Both the position numbers and the translations under genes were made by a program. Source: Desulfobacca acetoxidans (GTDB lineage Bacteria; Desulfobacterota; Desulfobaccia; Desulfobaccales; 0-14-0-80-60-11). Taken from it: DNA of 23,780 nucleotides. The stretch lies in NCBI GenBank assembly GCA_022736495.1, contig DZCR01000035.1:1711-25490 (forward strand), written 5' to 3'. Below are positions 14,489-21,966 of this stretch, piece after piece. The notes under the pieces were generated by a model. That model had not been told where the DNA came from and did no database searches. It saw nothing but the letters and a program-made list of their open reading frames with translations. Position 1 is the first letter of the stretch. Each line of letters opens with the position of its first letter.

Positions 14489-15223
14489 CTACATAATCCG
14501 GATACTGGAAGGCTTCTCCGGAGCGGGTTCCGGAGGTGGCGCCGGTTTTTCCGGCGAGGCCGGTTTCTCCGGTTTCTCCGGGGTCACCGGCTTTTCCGGT
14601 TTTACCGGTTTTTCGGGTTTGGCTGGCTTCTCCGGTGCCGGCGGCACTTCCACCGCCGGCTTGGCCGGTTTGGCGGGCTTGGTTTCTTCGGGCTTTTTCT
14701 TGATCGCCGGGGTTACCCCTTCCGCAGGCTTGGCCGGGAATTTTTCCACCGTCGGGGGTTTCACCGGAGCCGGCTTCACTTTTTCGGGAATTTCCGGAAG
14801 CGGCGGCGGTACCACCTCGGGGACTGGCCCCGGGGCCGGTGCGGCTTCAGGCGGCGGTGCGGCCACCGGGGTGGCCGAGAGATAGCGGGAGCTCACCCAG
14901 CCGATGGTGCCGTCCCGCTTGACCCTGATCTGAGCCCAATCCGCAGCGGCGCCCACTTTTTCCACTTCTTCGTTGCGATCCAATACGGCGATCTTGGGGC
15001 AATCCATGCCGGGGCAGGCCCGTAGGTTGAGGCGATTGACGGTCACATAGAGGGTCGCTCGGGAGACCCGGGGCGGCTGCGGCGGTGGGGCCGGAGCCAC
15101 GGGCGCAGGCGGCGGCGTGTATGCCGGCTGGGGAAATAAGGTCTGACAGCCCGCCAGGAACAAAGCCAAGCTCAACCCCACCCCCAGGGTGACCCAGGAT
15201 TTTCGTATGGCCGTTACGCCCAC
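14489..15223 (-). CDS. SH3-domain lipoprotein with Pro/Lys-rich tail
   Basis: A 244-residue predicted lipoprotein. The lipobox LAGC puts the lipidated cysteine at position 26. A proline/alanine linker (31-55) leads to a bacterial SH3b domain (about 57-116: LYVTVNRLNLRACPGMDCPKIAVLDRNEEVEKVG..WAQIRV..GTIGWVSSRYLS), which usually binds peptidoglycan or peptides; C70 and C75 could form a disulfide. The rest is a low-complexity tail of Pro-Glu-Lys-Pro repeats (about 185-240), suited to spanning the periplasm or lying in the cell wall. The start is GTG with AGAGGA just before it, six bases after the stop of the zinc-ribbon gene, so the two form an operon. It ends at the shared terminator at 14394-14423. 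Confidence 0.75.
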   Translation of the reverse strand: MGVTAIRKSWVTLGVGLSLALFLAGCQTLFPQPAYTPPPAPVAPAPPPQPPRVSRATLYVTVNRLNLRACPGMDCPKIAVLDRNEEVEKVGAAADWAQIRVKRDGTIGWVSSRYLSATPVAAPPPEAAPAPGPVPEVVPPPLPEIPEKVKPAPVKPPTVEKFPAKPAEGVTPAIKKKPEETKPAKPAKPAVEVPPAPEKPAKPEKPVKPEKPVTPEKPEKPASPEKPAPPPEPAPEKPSSIRIM

Positions 15224-15229
15224 GTCCTC

Positions 15230-15982
15230 TTATCCCCCTGCGATTTCTTTGCTGTCACGAATTTTCCAGCCACCGGGGCCATCCTCTATAACGACCTTAT
15301 AGCTCTGCCGCACCAGGGTGTAGTCATGGGTGCGGTGATCATAGAGCTGGATGTTCCAGACAAGGTCCGCGGTGGCCTGCTTGTCGCTCAGCCGTTGCAC
15401 ATTGGAAATGCGATAGGAGACTTCCTTAATATCATAGTTCTTCCAGAGCTCCAGCATCTGGTTTTCCACCCGCCCCAGGTGAGGGTAGGAAGAATCATAG
15501 CAACTGAGCCATTTGTTGATGTCCTTGTTGAGATGGGCGGAGCGAATCTTTTCGGCAATCTTTTCCACTTCACGGCGCAGGTTGTCTTGTGGCGACGACG
15601 TGGTGGGAACCGTGGCGATGGGAACTCGGGGAGAAAGGAAAGAACGCCAGAAATAAATCCCGCCCAAGATAATGAGGACCAGGACAATGAGTGACAAAAA
15701 ACGGCCAGGACGCCGTTTTTGGCGACGAGCCATAGGATCGGGTCTCCGAGGATAAAAAAGCGGCGGGCGCGTAGGGGCCTCTTCCCCGTCAGGGTTGACT
15801 CGGGCCGTCCGCAGCGGCAATCCGCATTCGGTACAAAATTTTTGTCCAGGAAAGGTCAGAGTGCCGCAGCGGGCGCAGGACCGGGCCGCAGCATTGTTGG
15901 AGCCTTTTAACAATTGGCCGCAGCGCTGACAGAAGCGGTGTTCCTCTCCATGGACTAACTGACATTGATCACAATACGGCAT
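15230..15982 (-). CDS. Double zinc-ribbon membrane protein with NTF2-like C-terminal domain
   Basis: A 250-residue protein of unknown role. The N-terminus carries two zinc ribbons (C4, C7, C18, C21 and C36, C39, C50, C53), then a basic linker, one transmembrane segment (about 96-112) and a C-terminal domain of about 130 residues. The C-terminal part (VEKIAEKIRSAHLNKDINKWLSCYDSSYPHLG ... WKIRDSKEI) resembles SnoaL/NTF2-like folds, often ligand-binding or scaffolding, and would lie outside the cytoplasm if the zinc ribbons are inside. This layout occurs in many uncharacterised bacterial proteins. Its partner is the SH3 lipoprotein six bases downstream, hinting at a shared envelope function. The ribosome-binding site is weak (TTGAGAAT). 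Confidence 0.7.
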   Translation of the reverse strand: MPYCDQCQLVHGEEHRFCQRCGQLLKGSNNAAARSCARCGTLTFPGQKFCTECGLPLRTARVNPDGEEAPTRPPLFYPRRPDPMARRQKRRPGRFLSLIVLVLIILGGIYFWRSFLSPRVPIATVPTTSSPQDNLRREVEKIAEKIRSAHLNKDINKWLSCYDSSYPHLGRVENQMLELWKNYDIKEVSYRISNVQRLSDKQATADLVWNIQLYDHRTHDYTLVRQSYKVVIEDGPGGWKIRDSKEIAGG

Positions 15983-16060
15983 ATATTCTCAAATTCTCAC
16001 CATACAGATTAATAAATTTGTCTACCACATTCTGCTGGCAAAGCAAAGGAAATTAGATTT

Positions 16061-16264
16061 TTATCTGGTCAATGGCAGAATTTCCGCCAGCATGCCTCGG
16101 GCTCGCCGCCGCTTTTTAACCTGCCGGCGGCGCTGCCTGGGCTCCGGGGGACGCTCCCGGTATACGATATAATCCCAGTCATGGTTTTGCTGGCCAAAAG
16201 GTCTCCTGATATAATCTACTTGCAAGTATATTAGAGAAGTCATAATAATAATCGGCACGATCAA
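16061..16264 (-). CDS. Doubtful small ORF
   Basis: A 67-codon frame in the 395-base spacer before rplM. It has a short hydrophobic N-terminus and a very basic tail (RQRRRQVKKRRRARG). The first codon is TTG, the first ATG is at 16243, and neither has a ribosome-binding site. No family is recognised. It could be a small basic protein or chance; the latter is more likely. Confidence 0.2.
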   Translation of the reverse strand: MIVPIIIMTSLIYLQVDYIRRPFGQQNHDWDYIVYRERPPEPRQRRRQVKKRRRARGMLAEILPLTR

Positions 16265-16300
16265 GAAAGTGCAAGTGAAGAAAATCCTCCATAAATACTT

Positions 16301-16316
16301 GGCAAAAGCTTTTGCC
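16301..16316. promoter_or_regulatory. Perfect 16-base palindrome upstream of the rplM promoter
   Basis: GGCAAAAGCTTTTGCC is a perfect palindrome with no loop, ending four bases before the -35 box at 16320. It is placed for a transcription factor acting on rplM-rpsI; it lies outside the transcribed leader, so it is not an RNA element. Confidence 0.4.
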
Positions 16317-16319
16317 CTC

Positions 16320-16349
16320 TTGACAAGTACCCCGGCGGCCCGATATATA
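16320..16349 (+). promoter_or_regulatory. Promoter of rplM-rpsI
   Basis: A perfect -35 TTGACA (16320-16325), an 18-base spacer and TATATA (16344-16349) predict a short leader of about 20 bases. AGGAG sits eight bases before the rplM ATG. Confidence 0.7.
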
Positions 16350-16377
16350 TATATGGTTCTGATTCAGGAGTGAAATT

Positions 16378-16821
16378 ATGGAAACTATGAAAAGTTATAC
16401 TGCCCGGACCGGAGAAGTGCCGCGGGAGTGGTACCTGGTGGACGCTCAGGACAAGGTCCTGGGCCGCTTGGCCAGCCGCATTGCCATGGTGCTGCGGGGC
16501 AAGACCAAACCCACTTTTACGCCCCATATCGACACCGGTGACTTTGTGGTCGTGGTTAATGCCGCTCAGGTGCAACTGACCGGCAGGAAACTGGACAATA
16601 AATTGTATTACCGGCATTCCGGTTATCCTGGCGGCATCAAAGAGATTTCGGCCCGCAAACTCCTTCAGAAAAAACCGGAGGAGGTTTTACGCCATGCTGT
16701 CCGGGGCATGTTGCCCAAAAACAGTTTGGGCAGGCACCTGCTGAAAAAATTGAAAATCTACGCCGGCGGCGAGCACCCCCACGAAGCCCAGAAGCCGGCG
16801 CCCCTTCCCTGGGAGGATTAA
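16378..16821 (+). CDS. rplM: Ribosomal protein uL13
   Basis: A 147-residue large-subunit protein with the L13 landmarks [54 protein letters not shown] and [13 protein letters not shown], and the final [13 protein letters not shown]. It is the first gene of a two-gene ribosomal operon with a clear promoter and AGGAG. The length is normal. Its TAA overlaps the rpsI ATG by one base (TAATG), the usual translational coupling that keeps L13 and S9 in step. Confidence 0.98.
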   Translation: METMKSYTARTGEVPREWYLVDAQDKVLGRLASRIAMVLRGKTKPTFTPHIDTGDFVVVVNAAQVQLTGRKLDNKLYYRHSGYPGGIKEISARKLLQKKPEEVLRHAVRGMLPKNSLGRHLLKKLKIYAGGEHPHEAQKPAPLPWED

Positions 16822-17216
16822 TGGCGGAGCAAGCAACCATCCAAGCCACAGGTAAACGCAAATCCGCCATCGCGCGGATCTATCTGCGTCCCGGCAGCGG
16901 CCGGATTACCGTAAATCAGCGGGAGTTCGAAGACTACTTCCCCATGGAAACCACTCGGAACCTGGTGCGCAAGCCCTTGCTCCTGGTGAACGCCGGCCCG
17001 GAATTCGACATCTTGGTCAACGTCCGGGGCGGGGGTTTGGAAGGCCAGGCCGGGGCCGTCAAGCACGCCCTGAGCCGGGCCCTGGTGACCTATAACCCAG
17101 AGTTGCGTCCCATCCTGAAGAGAGCCGGTTTCCTTACCCGGGATGCCCGCATCAAAGAGCGGAAGAAATACGGCCTCCGGGGCGCGCGCCGCGGCTGCCA
17201 GTACTCGAAGCGTTAA
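16821..17216 (+). CDS. rpsI: Ribosomal protein uS9
   Basis: A 131-residue small-subunit protein: TGKRKSAIARIYLRPGSGRITVNQ, the VRGGGLEGQAGAVKHALSRAL segment, FLTRDARIKERKKYGLRGARRGCQYSKR. The C-terminal SKR tail is the part that reaches the P-site tRNA anticodon in known ribosomes. It is coupled to rplM by a one-base overlap. A perfect hairpin 58 bases after the stop probably ends the operon. Confidence 0.98.
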   Translation: MAEQATIQATGKRKSAIARIYLRPGSGRITVNQREFEDYFPMETTRNLVRKPLLLVNAGPEFDILVNVRGGGLEGQAGAVKHALSRALVTYNPELRPILKRAGFLTRDARIKERKKYGLRGARRGCQYSKR

Positions 17217-17274
17217 CTTTTTAGCCGGATACGGGTTCAGTATTTCCCTGAAATCTTTGCTATGGCAACGTTTT

Positions 17275-17314
17275 CGTAGGGGCGGGTTTCAAACCCGCCC
17301 CTACGCGATTTTTG
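17275..17314 (+). terminator. Perfect hairpin after rpsI, terminator or dispersed repeat
   Basis: Fifteen-base arms (CGTAGGGGCGGGTTT and its exact complement) surround a single central C at 17290, followed by CGATTTTT. The tail supports termination of rpsI transcripts. The AGGGGCGG-type stem is shared with the hairpin at 39-65 and is typical of dispersed spacer repeats, so an element co-opted as a terminator is likely. Confidence 0.6.
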
Positions 17315-17345
17315 CCGACCTTCTGCGAATTGGGATGGATTCCCA

Positions 17346-18407
17346 ATGACCGATCCTAATGCCAAGACCAAAATGCGCGTCGCAGTCATCGGCGCCTCCG
17401 GTTATGCCGGACTGGAGTTAGTGCGCCTGTTGGTGCGCCATCCGGGCTGCGAGTTGGTGGCCCTGACCTCCCGGGAGTGGGCGGGGCGTCCCTTTAGTCA
17501 GGTTTTTCCGGCCCTGGCCGGCATCTGCGACCTGCCGTTTTCAACTCCGGATCCCGAAGCCATCGCTAGCCTTTCTGAAGTCGTGTTCACCAGTGTGCCC
17601 CACCAGACCGCCATGGCAGTGGTGCCGACGCTGCTGAACGCCACATGCCGGGTGGTGGACCTGAGCGCTGATTTTCGCTTCCGGGACGCCAAGATTTACG
17701 AGGTCTTCTATCAGCCCCATAGCGCGGCGGAGTTGCTGACAGAAGCGGTTTACGGCCTGCCGGAACTTCACGCCCCCGCCATCCGCCGGGCCCGCCTGGT
17801 GGGCAACCCAGGCTGTTACCCCACCTGCGTCATCCTGGGGTTAGCCCCGTTGGTGGCAGCCAAACTGGTTCATCTTAACTCTTTGATCGCCGATTGCAAG
17901 TCCGGGGTCAGCGGCGCCGGCCGCCAGACGTCGCTGGCCAGCCAGTATTGCGAAGTCAATGAGGGCTTCCGGGCCTATAAGGTAGCGGAGCACCGCCACA
18001 ACCCGGAGATGGAGCAGGAGTTGAGCCTGCTAGCCGGGGAGCCGGTGACCGTGACCTTCAGCCCCCATCTGGTCCCCATGAGCCGGGGTATCCTGGGGAC
18101 GCTCTACGCCTCCCTGGTCCGGCCCGTATCTGAGGCGGAACTGCTTGAGGTCTTCCGGGATTTCTACCAGGGTCAGCCCTTTATCCGCCTCCACCCCCAG
18201 GGGTCGCTGCCCAACACCATTCACGTCCGGGGCTCCAACTATTGCAACCTGGGCCTTAAGGTCGATCAGGCCCGAGGCCGGGTCATTGTAGTCTCCGCCA
18301 TCGACAATCTGGCCCGGGGCGCAGCGTCCCAGGCGGTGCATAACTTTAATCTGATGGCCGGCTTCCCCGAGACCACGGGGATAGAGACGGTGCCGCTCTT
18401 CCCCTAA
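17346..18407 (+). CDS. argC: N-acetyl-gamma-glutamyl-phosphate reductase
   Basis: A 353-residue enzyme of arginine synthesis that reduces N-acetylglutamyl phosphate to the semialdehyde with NADPH in the cytoplasm. It has the dinucleotide-binding GASGYAG (16-22), the catalytic Cys157 in GNPGCYPT, the SGVSGAGR loop (186-193) and the catalytic His in AEHRHNPE (214-221). The length fits the type 1 (long) ArgC. The start at 17346 has a moderate GGGATGG upstream; an internal ATG at codon 10 (MRVAVIG) is the alternative start. Placement after rplM-rpsI is common in the Deltaproteobacteria. No other arg gene is nearby. Confidence 0.95.
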   Translation: MTDPNAKTKMRVAVIGASGYAGLELVRLLVRHPGCELVALTSREWAGRPFSQVFPALAGICDLPFSTPDPEAIASLSEVVFTSVPHQTAMAVVPTLLNATCRVVDLSADFRFRDAKIYEVFYQPHSAAELLTEAVYGLPELHAPAIRRARLVGNPGCYPTCVILGLAPLVAAKLVHLNSLIADCKSGVSGAGRQTSLASQYCEVNEGFRAYKVAEHRHNPEMEQELSLLAGEPVTVTFSPHLVPMSRGILGTLYASLVRPVSEAELLEVFRDFYQGQPFIRLHPQGSLPNTIHVRGSNYCNLGLKVDQARGRVIVVSAIDNLARGAASQAVHNFNLMAGFPETTGIETVPLFP

Positions 18408-18414
18408 AAGCATG

Positions 18415-18586
18415 GGCGAAAAGGGGAAAAGGAAAAAGGGTTAAGGAATACAACTAATATAATTTATTAGGAAAAATCCTTTAAAAATAGAGGCAAAGGA
18501 AATAGAACTGCGCCTCGATAAATCCATTTAACCATGCAATAACTCGGAGACAATCCGTCTTTGCTTGTCCTTTTCCCCTTTTCGCC
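18415..18586. repeat. Spacer element with 19-base perfect inverted ends
   Basis: GGCGAAAAGGGGAAAAGGA (18415-18433) is exactly inverted at 18568-18586, enclosing 134 bases of A/T-rich DNA with no gene. It fills most of the argC-truA spacer. The form is that of a small non-autonomous element or a palindromic repeat; no target duplication is visible. Confidence 0.6.
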
Positions 18587-18644
18587 TCTTTCCCTTTTAC
18601 CCCCCTGGATATCTTCCCGTTGTCCTCGGGAATCTCTTTAACAT

Positions 18645-19403
18645 ATGAAGCCGCGGCGCAACATCCGCCTCCTTTTAGAATATGACGGCACTGGCTACCA
18701 CGGTTGGCAGCGCCAGGCCGATGCCGCCACCATTCAGCAGACCTTGGAAGAGGCCCTGGAGCGTCTCACGGGCGAGGCGGTAGTCCTCATCGGCTCTGGC
18801 CGTACTGATGCCGGGGTTCACGCCCTGGGGCAGGTGGCCAATTTCCGCCTTAACAGCGCCATCCCCCTCAAGGCTTTCCATGAGGGACTCAACTCCCTGC
18901 TGCCGAAAGACATTGCAGTGCTGGCGGCCCAGGAGGCCCCGCCGGAATTTCACGCCCGGAAATCGGCCCGGGCCAAGACCTATGAATACCGCATCCTCAA
19001 CCGGGGCAACCGCTCGCCCCTGCATCACCATTACGCTTGGTGGATCGCCCCGCGCCTGGACTTGCCGGCTATGGCCGCAGCTGCGGCGTTTCTCCCGGGA
19101 GAACATGATTTTACTGCGTTCCGGGCCAGCGGCAGCGACAATAAAAATCCTGTGCGGCAGGTATTGGCCGCGGGTTGGCGCGATGAGCCCGGGGGCTGGT
19201 TAAGCTTTACCATCACTGCCACCGGCTTTTTAAGGGGCATGGTCCGGAGCCTGGTGGGCACCATGGTGGAAGCGGGCAGGGGCAAAGCCCCGGCGACCAA
19301 ACTGGCGGAACTGCTGGCCAGCGGCGCCCGCCAAGACACCGGCCCCACGGCGCCGCCACAAGGGCTCTATCTGCTTGAAGTTTATTATGAACAGGAAGCA
19401 TAG
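18645..19403 (+). CDS. truA: tRNA pseudouridine(38-40) synthase
   Basis: A 252-residue TruA, which isomerises uridines 38-40 in the tRNA anticodon arm. The catalytic Asp55 lies in GSGRTDAGVHA. Also present are LEYDGTGYHGWQRQ (11-24), the FHARKSARAKTYEYRI segment, HDFTAFRASGSDNKNPVR and GFLRGMVRSLVGTMVEAGRG near the end. Length and order are normal. The ribosome-binding site before the ATG is weak. The inverted-repeat element upstream separates it from argC, so it may have its own promoter. Confidence 0.96.
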   Translation: MKPRRNIRLLLEYDGTGYHGWQRQADAATIQQTLEEALERLTGEAVVLIGSGRTDAGVHALGQVANFRLNSAIPLKAFHEGLNSLLPKDIAVLAAQEAPPEFHARKSARAKTYEYRILNRGNRSPLHHHYAWWIAPRLDLPAMAAAAAFLPGEHDFTAFRASGSDNKNPVRQVLAAGWRDEPGGWLSFTITATGFLRGMVRSLVGTMVEAGRGKAPATKLAELLASGARQDTGPTAPPQGLYLLEVYYEQEA

Positions 19404-19521
19404 GCTGTGCTCTGTGCGCCATATTTTTCTGCCCTATGAAGAAATTTAGACTAAAGATCAGCTAGGTCTTCCCTCAAAAAAAGATTGTGATATAATTCCC
19501 AGAGTTTTAACCCCAGCCTGC

Positions 19522-19540
19522 GGACTGGCCCCACCAGTCC
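19522..19540 (+). promoter_or_regulatory. Leader hairpin before the adenylate cyclase gene
   Basis: GGACTGG (19522-19528) pairs with CCAGTCC (19534-19540) around a 5-base loop, just upstream of the AAGGA ribosome-binding site and the ATG at 19554. A -10-like TATAAT is at 19491-19496, so the hairpin would be near the 5' end of the transcript and could affect stability or translation. Confidence 0.35.
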
Positions 19541-19553
19541 TCCTAAGGATGAT

Positions 19554-20423
19554 ATGGTAGGCGAGCCAACCGAACTCGAACCCGAATCCAAACCGGAACT
19601 GAATATCATTCAGGCCATCGAGCTGGCCATCGCCCACGAGCTGGAGGCCCGGAAGAGTTACACCACCCTGGCCCAGGAGACCGATGACCCGGAGCTTAAG
19701 ACCCTCCTCAAAGAAATCGCTATGGAAGAGGCCAGCCACGAGGCATCCCTGCGGAGCCGTCTGCGCCTCTACCAGGAACGGCACGTGCTCCGGGATACCT
19801 TCTCCCGCTATGTGAGTCCCGAGTTGTGCGAGGAAATCCTGAAAAATCCGGGGTTGCTCTCTTTAGGGGGGCGGCGCCAGCAGGTGACGGTCCTGTTTGC
19901 CGATATCCGCAATTTTACCTCCATGTCGGAATCCATGGCCCCGGAAACTGTGGTGGATGTCCTGAACTTATATTTTACCGAAATGGTGGACCTGGTCTTC
20001 AAGTACCAGGGCACCCTGGATAAGTTTGTGGGGGACGCCCTGATGGCGGTATTCGGGGTGCCCCTGCCCCTGCCCCAGGCGGCTACCCAGGCAGTCAAAT
20101 GCGCGCTGGCCATGCAGCGCCACCTAAAAGAGTTGCAGGTTGCGGGCCGCACTCCCATCCAGGGCATGCGCATTGGTATCAACACCGGGGACGCCATCGT
20201 GGGCAACATTGGCTCCGCCAAACGCATGGACTATACCGTGGTGGGAGATGTAGTCAACGTGGCGGCCCGGCTCCAGGAACTGGCCAAGGAGCTGGAAGCC
20301 GATACCCTCATCAGTGATGCCACCTTCCGGGAACTGGAAGGACAGTTCCCGGCAACCCCCGAGCGGGCCACGGTGTTACGAGGTCGCAAAGAACCTACAC
20401 CTATATATCGTTTAGAGGCTTAG
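19554..20423 (+). CDS. Class III adenylate cyclase with N-terminal two-helix rubrerythrin-like segment
   Basis: A 289-residue soluble protein. Residues about 18-72 form two helices with a rubrerythrin/ferritin-like pattern (AIELAIAHELEARKSYTTLAQETDDPELKTLLKEIAMEEASHEASL), including E29 or E31, E58, E59 and H62 as possible iron ligands; only half of a normal four-helix ferritin-like bundle is present. A linker FSRYVSPELCEEIL (83-96), typical of cyclases, leads to the catalytic domain: metal aspartates D117 (FADIRNFTS) and D161 (KFVGD), base-recognition K157 and D226 (MDYTVVGD), and N235 and R239 (NVAARLQ). The Lys/Asp pair predicts ATP as substrate, giving cAMP. A homodimer is expected, which would complete a four-helix bundle. 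It lies directly upstream of sat-aprBA in the same direction. The ATG has AAGGA five bases before it. Confidence 0.85.
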   Translation: MVGEPTELEPESKPELNIIQAIELAIAHELEARKSYTTLAQETDDPELKTLLKEIAMEEASHEASLRSRLRLYQERHVLRDTFSRYVSPELCEEILKNPGLLSLGGRRQQVTVLFADIRNFTSMSESMAPETVVDVLNLYFTEMVDLVFKYQGTLDKFVGDALMAVFGVPLPLPQAATQAVKCALAMQRHLKELQVAGRTPIQGMRIGINTGDAIVGNIGSAKRMDYTVVGDVVNVAARLQELAKELEADTLISDATFRELEGQFPATPERATVLRGRKEPTPIYRLEA

Positions 20424-20460
20424 GCCCGGAAATGCCGGGGATTTCTGGATTGCCGCAAAA

Positions 20461-20558
20461 TCACACGTATGTGAAAAATATTATTGACAAGCGTGGAGAG
20501 ATGATTTACTGTTACAATCTGGATGATATGTGAAATATTTCTCATAATTTCCACACGT
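20461..20558 (+). promoter_or_regulatory. Promoter and operator region of the sat-apr operon
   Basis: A -35 TTGACA (20484-20489) is followed at 17 bases by TACTGT (20507-20512) or at 23 by the better TACAAT (20513-20518). ATGTGAAATATTTCTCAT (20528-20545) matches the Rex operator TTGTGAA-N4-TTCACAA at 11 of 14 defined positions and also fits a looser CRP/FNR/HcpR-type palindrome. TCACA-N4-TGTGA is at 20461-20474. TATGTGAAA occurs at 20468 and 20527, and CACACGT at 20462-20468 and 20552-20558, so motifs are paired around the promoter. A weak hairpin (CCCGG/CCGGG, 20425-20439) after the cyclase stop may end that transcript. Confidence 0.55.
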
Positions 20559-20606
20559 TAAGCCTTTCAGACTAAAAAAACACTTAAAGCCCGAGGAGGG
20601 AAATAG

Positions 20607-21866
20607 ATGGCCGTTGAAGTTGCTCAATGCAAAACAGCTTTGGTGAACCCACATGGTAAAGAGAAAAAATTAAAACCCTTACTGCTGTCCCCGGCCCAGA
20701 TCGCCGAAGAGAAAAAGCGGGCCAAGGAACTGACGGTAGTCACCATGACCTCCCGGGAAACGGCCGACCTCATCATGATGGGGATCGGCGGCTTCACCCC
20801 CCTGGACGGCTTCATGGGCCACGACGACTGGAAGGGCTCCTGCAGCGATGACATGAAGCTGAAGGACGGCACCTTCTGGCCCATCCCCGTCACCATGTCC
20901 GTCAACCAGGGCAAAGCCGACTCCATCAAGATCGGCCAGGAAGTCCTCCTGGTGGATGCAGAGACGGAAGAGATGATGGGGACTATGAAGGTCACCGAGA
21001 AGTACAAAATCGACAAAAAATGGGAATGCAAACAGGTTTTCACCACCGATGACATGGATCATCCGGGTGTCCAGATGGTCATGGGTCAGGAGGAGGTCAA
21101 CCTGGCGGGCACCGTCAAGGTTTGGAGCGAAGGTTCCTATCCGAAACAGTATCCCGGCCTCTACTTCCGCCCTGATGAAACCCGGCGCATGTTTGAGCAA
21201 AAAGGCTGGAACACCATCGCTGCCTTGCAGCTTCGGAACCCCATGCACCGTTCCCACGAGTACCTGGCCAAGATCGCCATCGAAGTCTGCGATGGCGTTT
21301 TGATCCACCAGCTCCTGGGTAAACTGAAACCCGGCGACATCCCCGCGGAAGTGCGCACCGAGGCCATCAATGTCCTCACCCAGTATTACTTCGTGAAGGA
21401 CACCGTCATTCAGTCCGGTTATCCCCTGGATATGCGCTATGCCGGTCCCCGGGAAGCCCTGTTCCATGCGGTCTTCCGCCAGAACTTCGGCTGCTCCCAC
21501 CTCATCGTCGGCCGGGACCACGCCGGCGTCGGTGAGTACTACGGCCCCTTTGACGCCCAGAAGATCTTCCATTGTATCCCCGCGGATGCCCTGGAGCTGA
21601 AACCGCTGCCCATCGACTGGACCTTCTATTGCCACAAGTGCGACGGCATGGCCTCCATGCGCACCTGCTGCCACGGCAAGGAAGACCGCTTGATGCTTTC
21701 CGGCACCATGCTGCGGAAGATGCTCTCCGAAGACATGGAAGTGCCGGATCACTTCAGCCGTCCCGAAGTTCTGCAGGTCCTCCGCAAGTACTATCGGGGC
21801 CTGACCGAGAAAGTGGAAGTCAGGGTGCACGGCTTCGCCACCGGGGATATCCCGGCGAAAAAGTAG
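20607..21866 (+). CDS. sat: Sulfate adenylyltransferase (ATP sulfurylase), dissimilatory
   Basis: A 419-residue enzyme that activates sulfate with ATP to APS and pyrophosphate, the entry step of sulfate respiration, in the cytoplasm. The nucleotide-binding motif [11 protein letters not shown] (207-217) has both histidines, and [14 protein letters not shown] (301-314) is the second conserved block. A cysteine cluster (C342, C345, C354, C355, H356) matches the zinc site of bacterial and archaeal monofunctional enzymes. No APS-kinase domain is fused. GAGGAGG lies seven bases before the ATG. The same-strand aprB and aprA genes follow, so it is the first gene of the sulfate-reduction operon, with a promoter and Rex-like site upstream. 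Confidence 0.97.
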   Translation: MAVEVAQCKTALVNPHGKEKKLKPLLLSPAQIAEEKKRAKELTVVTMTSRETADLIMMGIGGFTPLDGFMGHDDWKGSCSDDMKLKDGTFWPIPVTMSVNQGKADSIKIGQEVLLVDAETEEMMGTMKVTEKYKIDKKWECKQVFTTDDMDHPGVQMVMGQEEVNLAGTVKVWSEGSYPKQYPGLYFRPDETRRMFEQKGWNTIAALQLRNPMHRSHEYLAKIAIEVCDGVLIHQLLGKLKPGDIPAEVRTEAINVLTQYYFVKDTVIQSGYPLDMRYAGPREALFHAVFRQNFGCSHLIVGRDHAGVGEYYGPFDAQKIFHCIPADALELKPLPIDWTFYCHKCDGMASMRTCCHGKEDRLMLSGTMLRKMLSEDMEVPDHFSRPEVLQVLRKYYRGLTEKVEVRVHGFATGDIPAKK

Positions 21867-21881
21867 GCAGAGTAAGGTGGT

Positions 21882-21908
21882 GCGGGGGGGAAGTTTCTTC
21901 CGCCTCGC
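21882..21908 (+). promoter_or_regulatory. Stable stem-loop between sat and aprB
   Basis: A 12-position stem (21882-21893 with 21897-21908) has ten Watson-Crick pairs, one G-T and one G-G mismatch, closed by a TTT loop. No T-run follows, so it is not a normal terminator. It may set mRNA processing or stability and so the ratio of Sat to the more abundant AprBA. A TATAAA at about 21925 might be part of an internal promoter, but no good -35 was found. Confidence 0.45.
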
Positions 21909-21966
21909 CTGACAACATGCAGGTATATAAAGATAACTGCTTAACCCTAAGAGGAGGTTTTACGTT

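Noticed and set aside
14541..14640. Repeated CCGGTTTCTCCGG-type units, possibly a CRISPR or tandem array
   Set aside because: They are the codons of the Pro-Glu-Lys repeats in the lipoprotein tail, in frame and without spacers.
20679..21830. 383-codon open frame on the minus strand
   Set aside because: Antisense shadow of sat.
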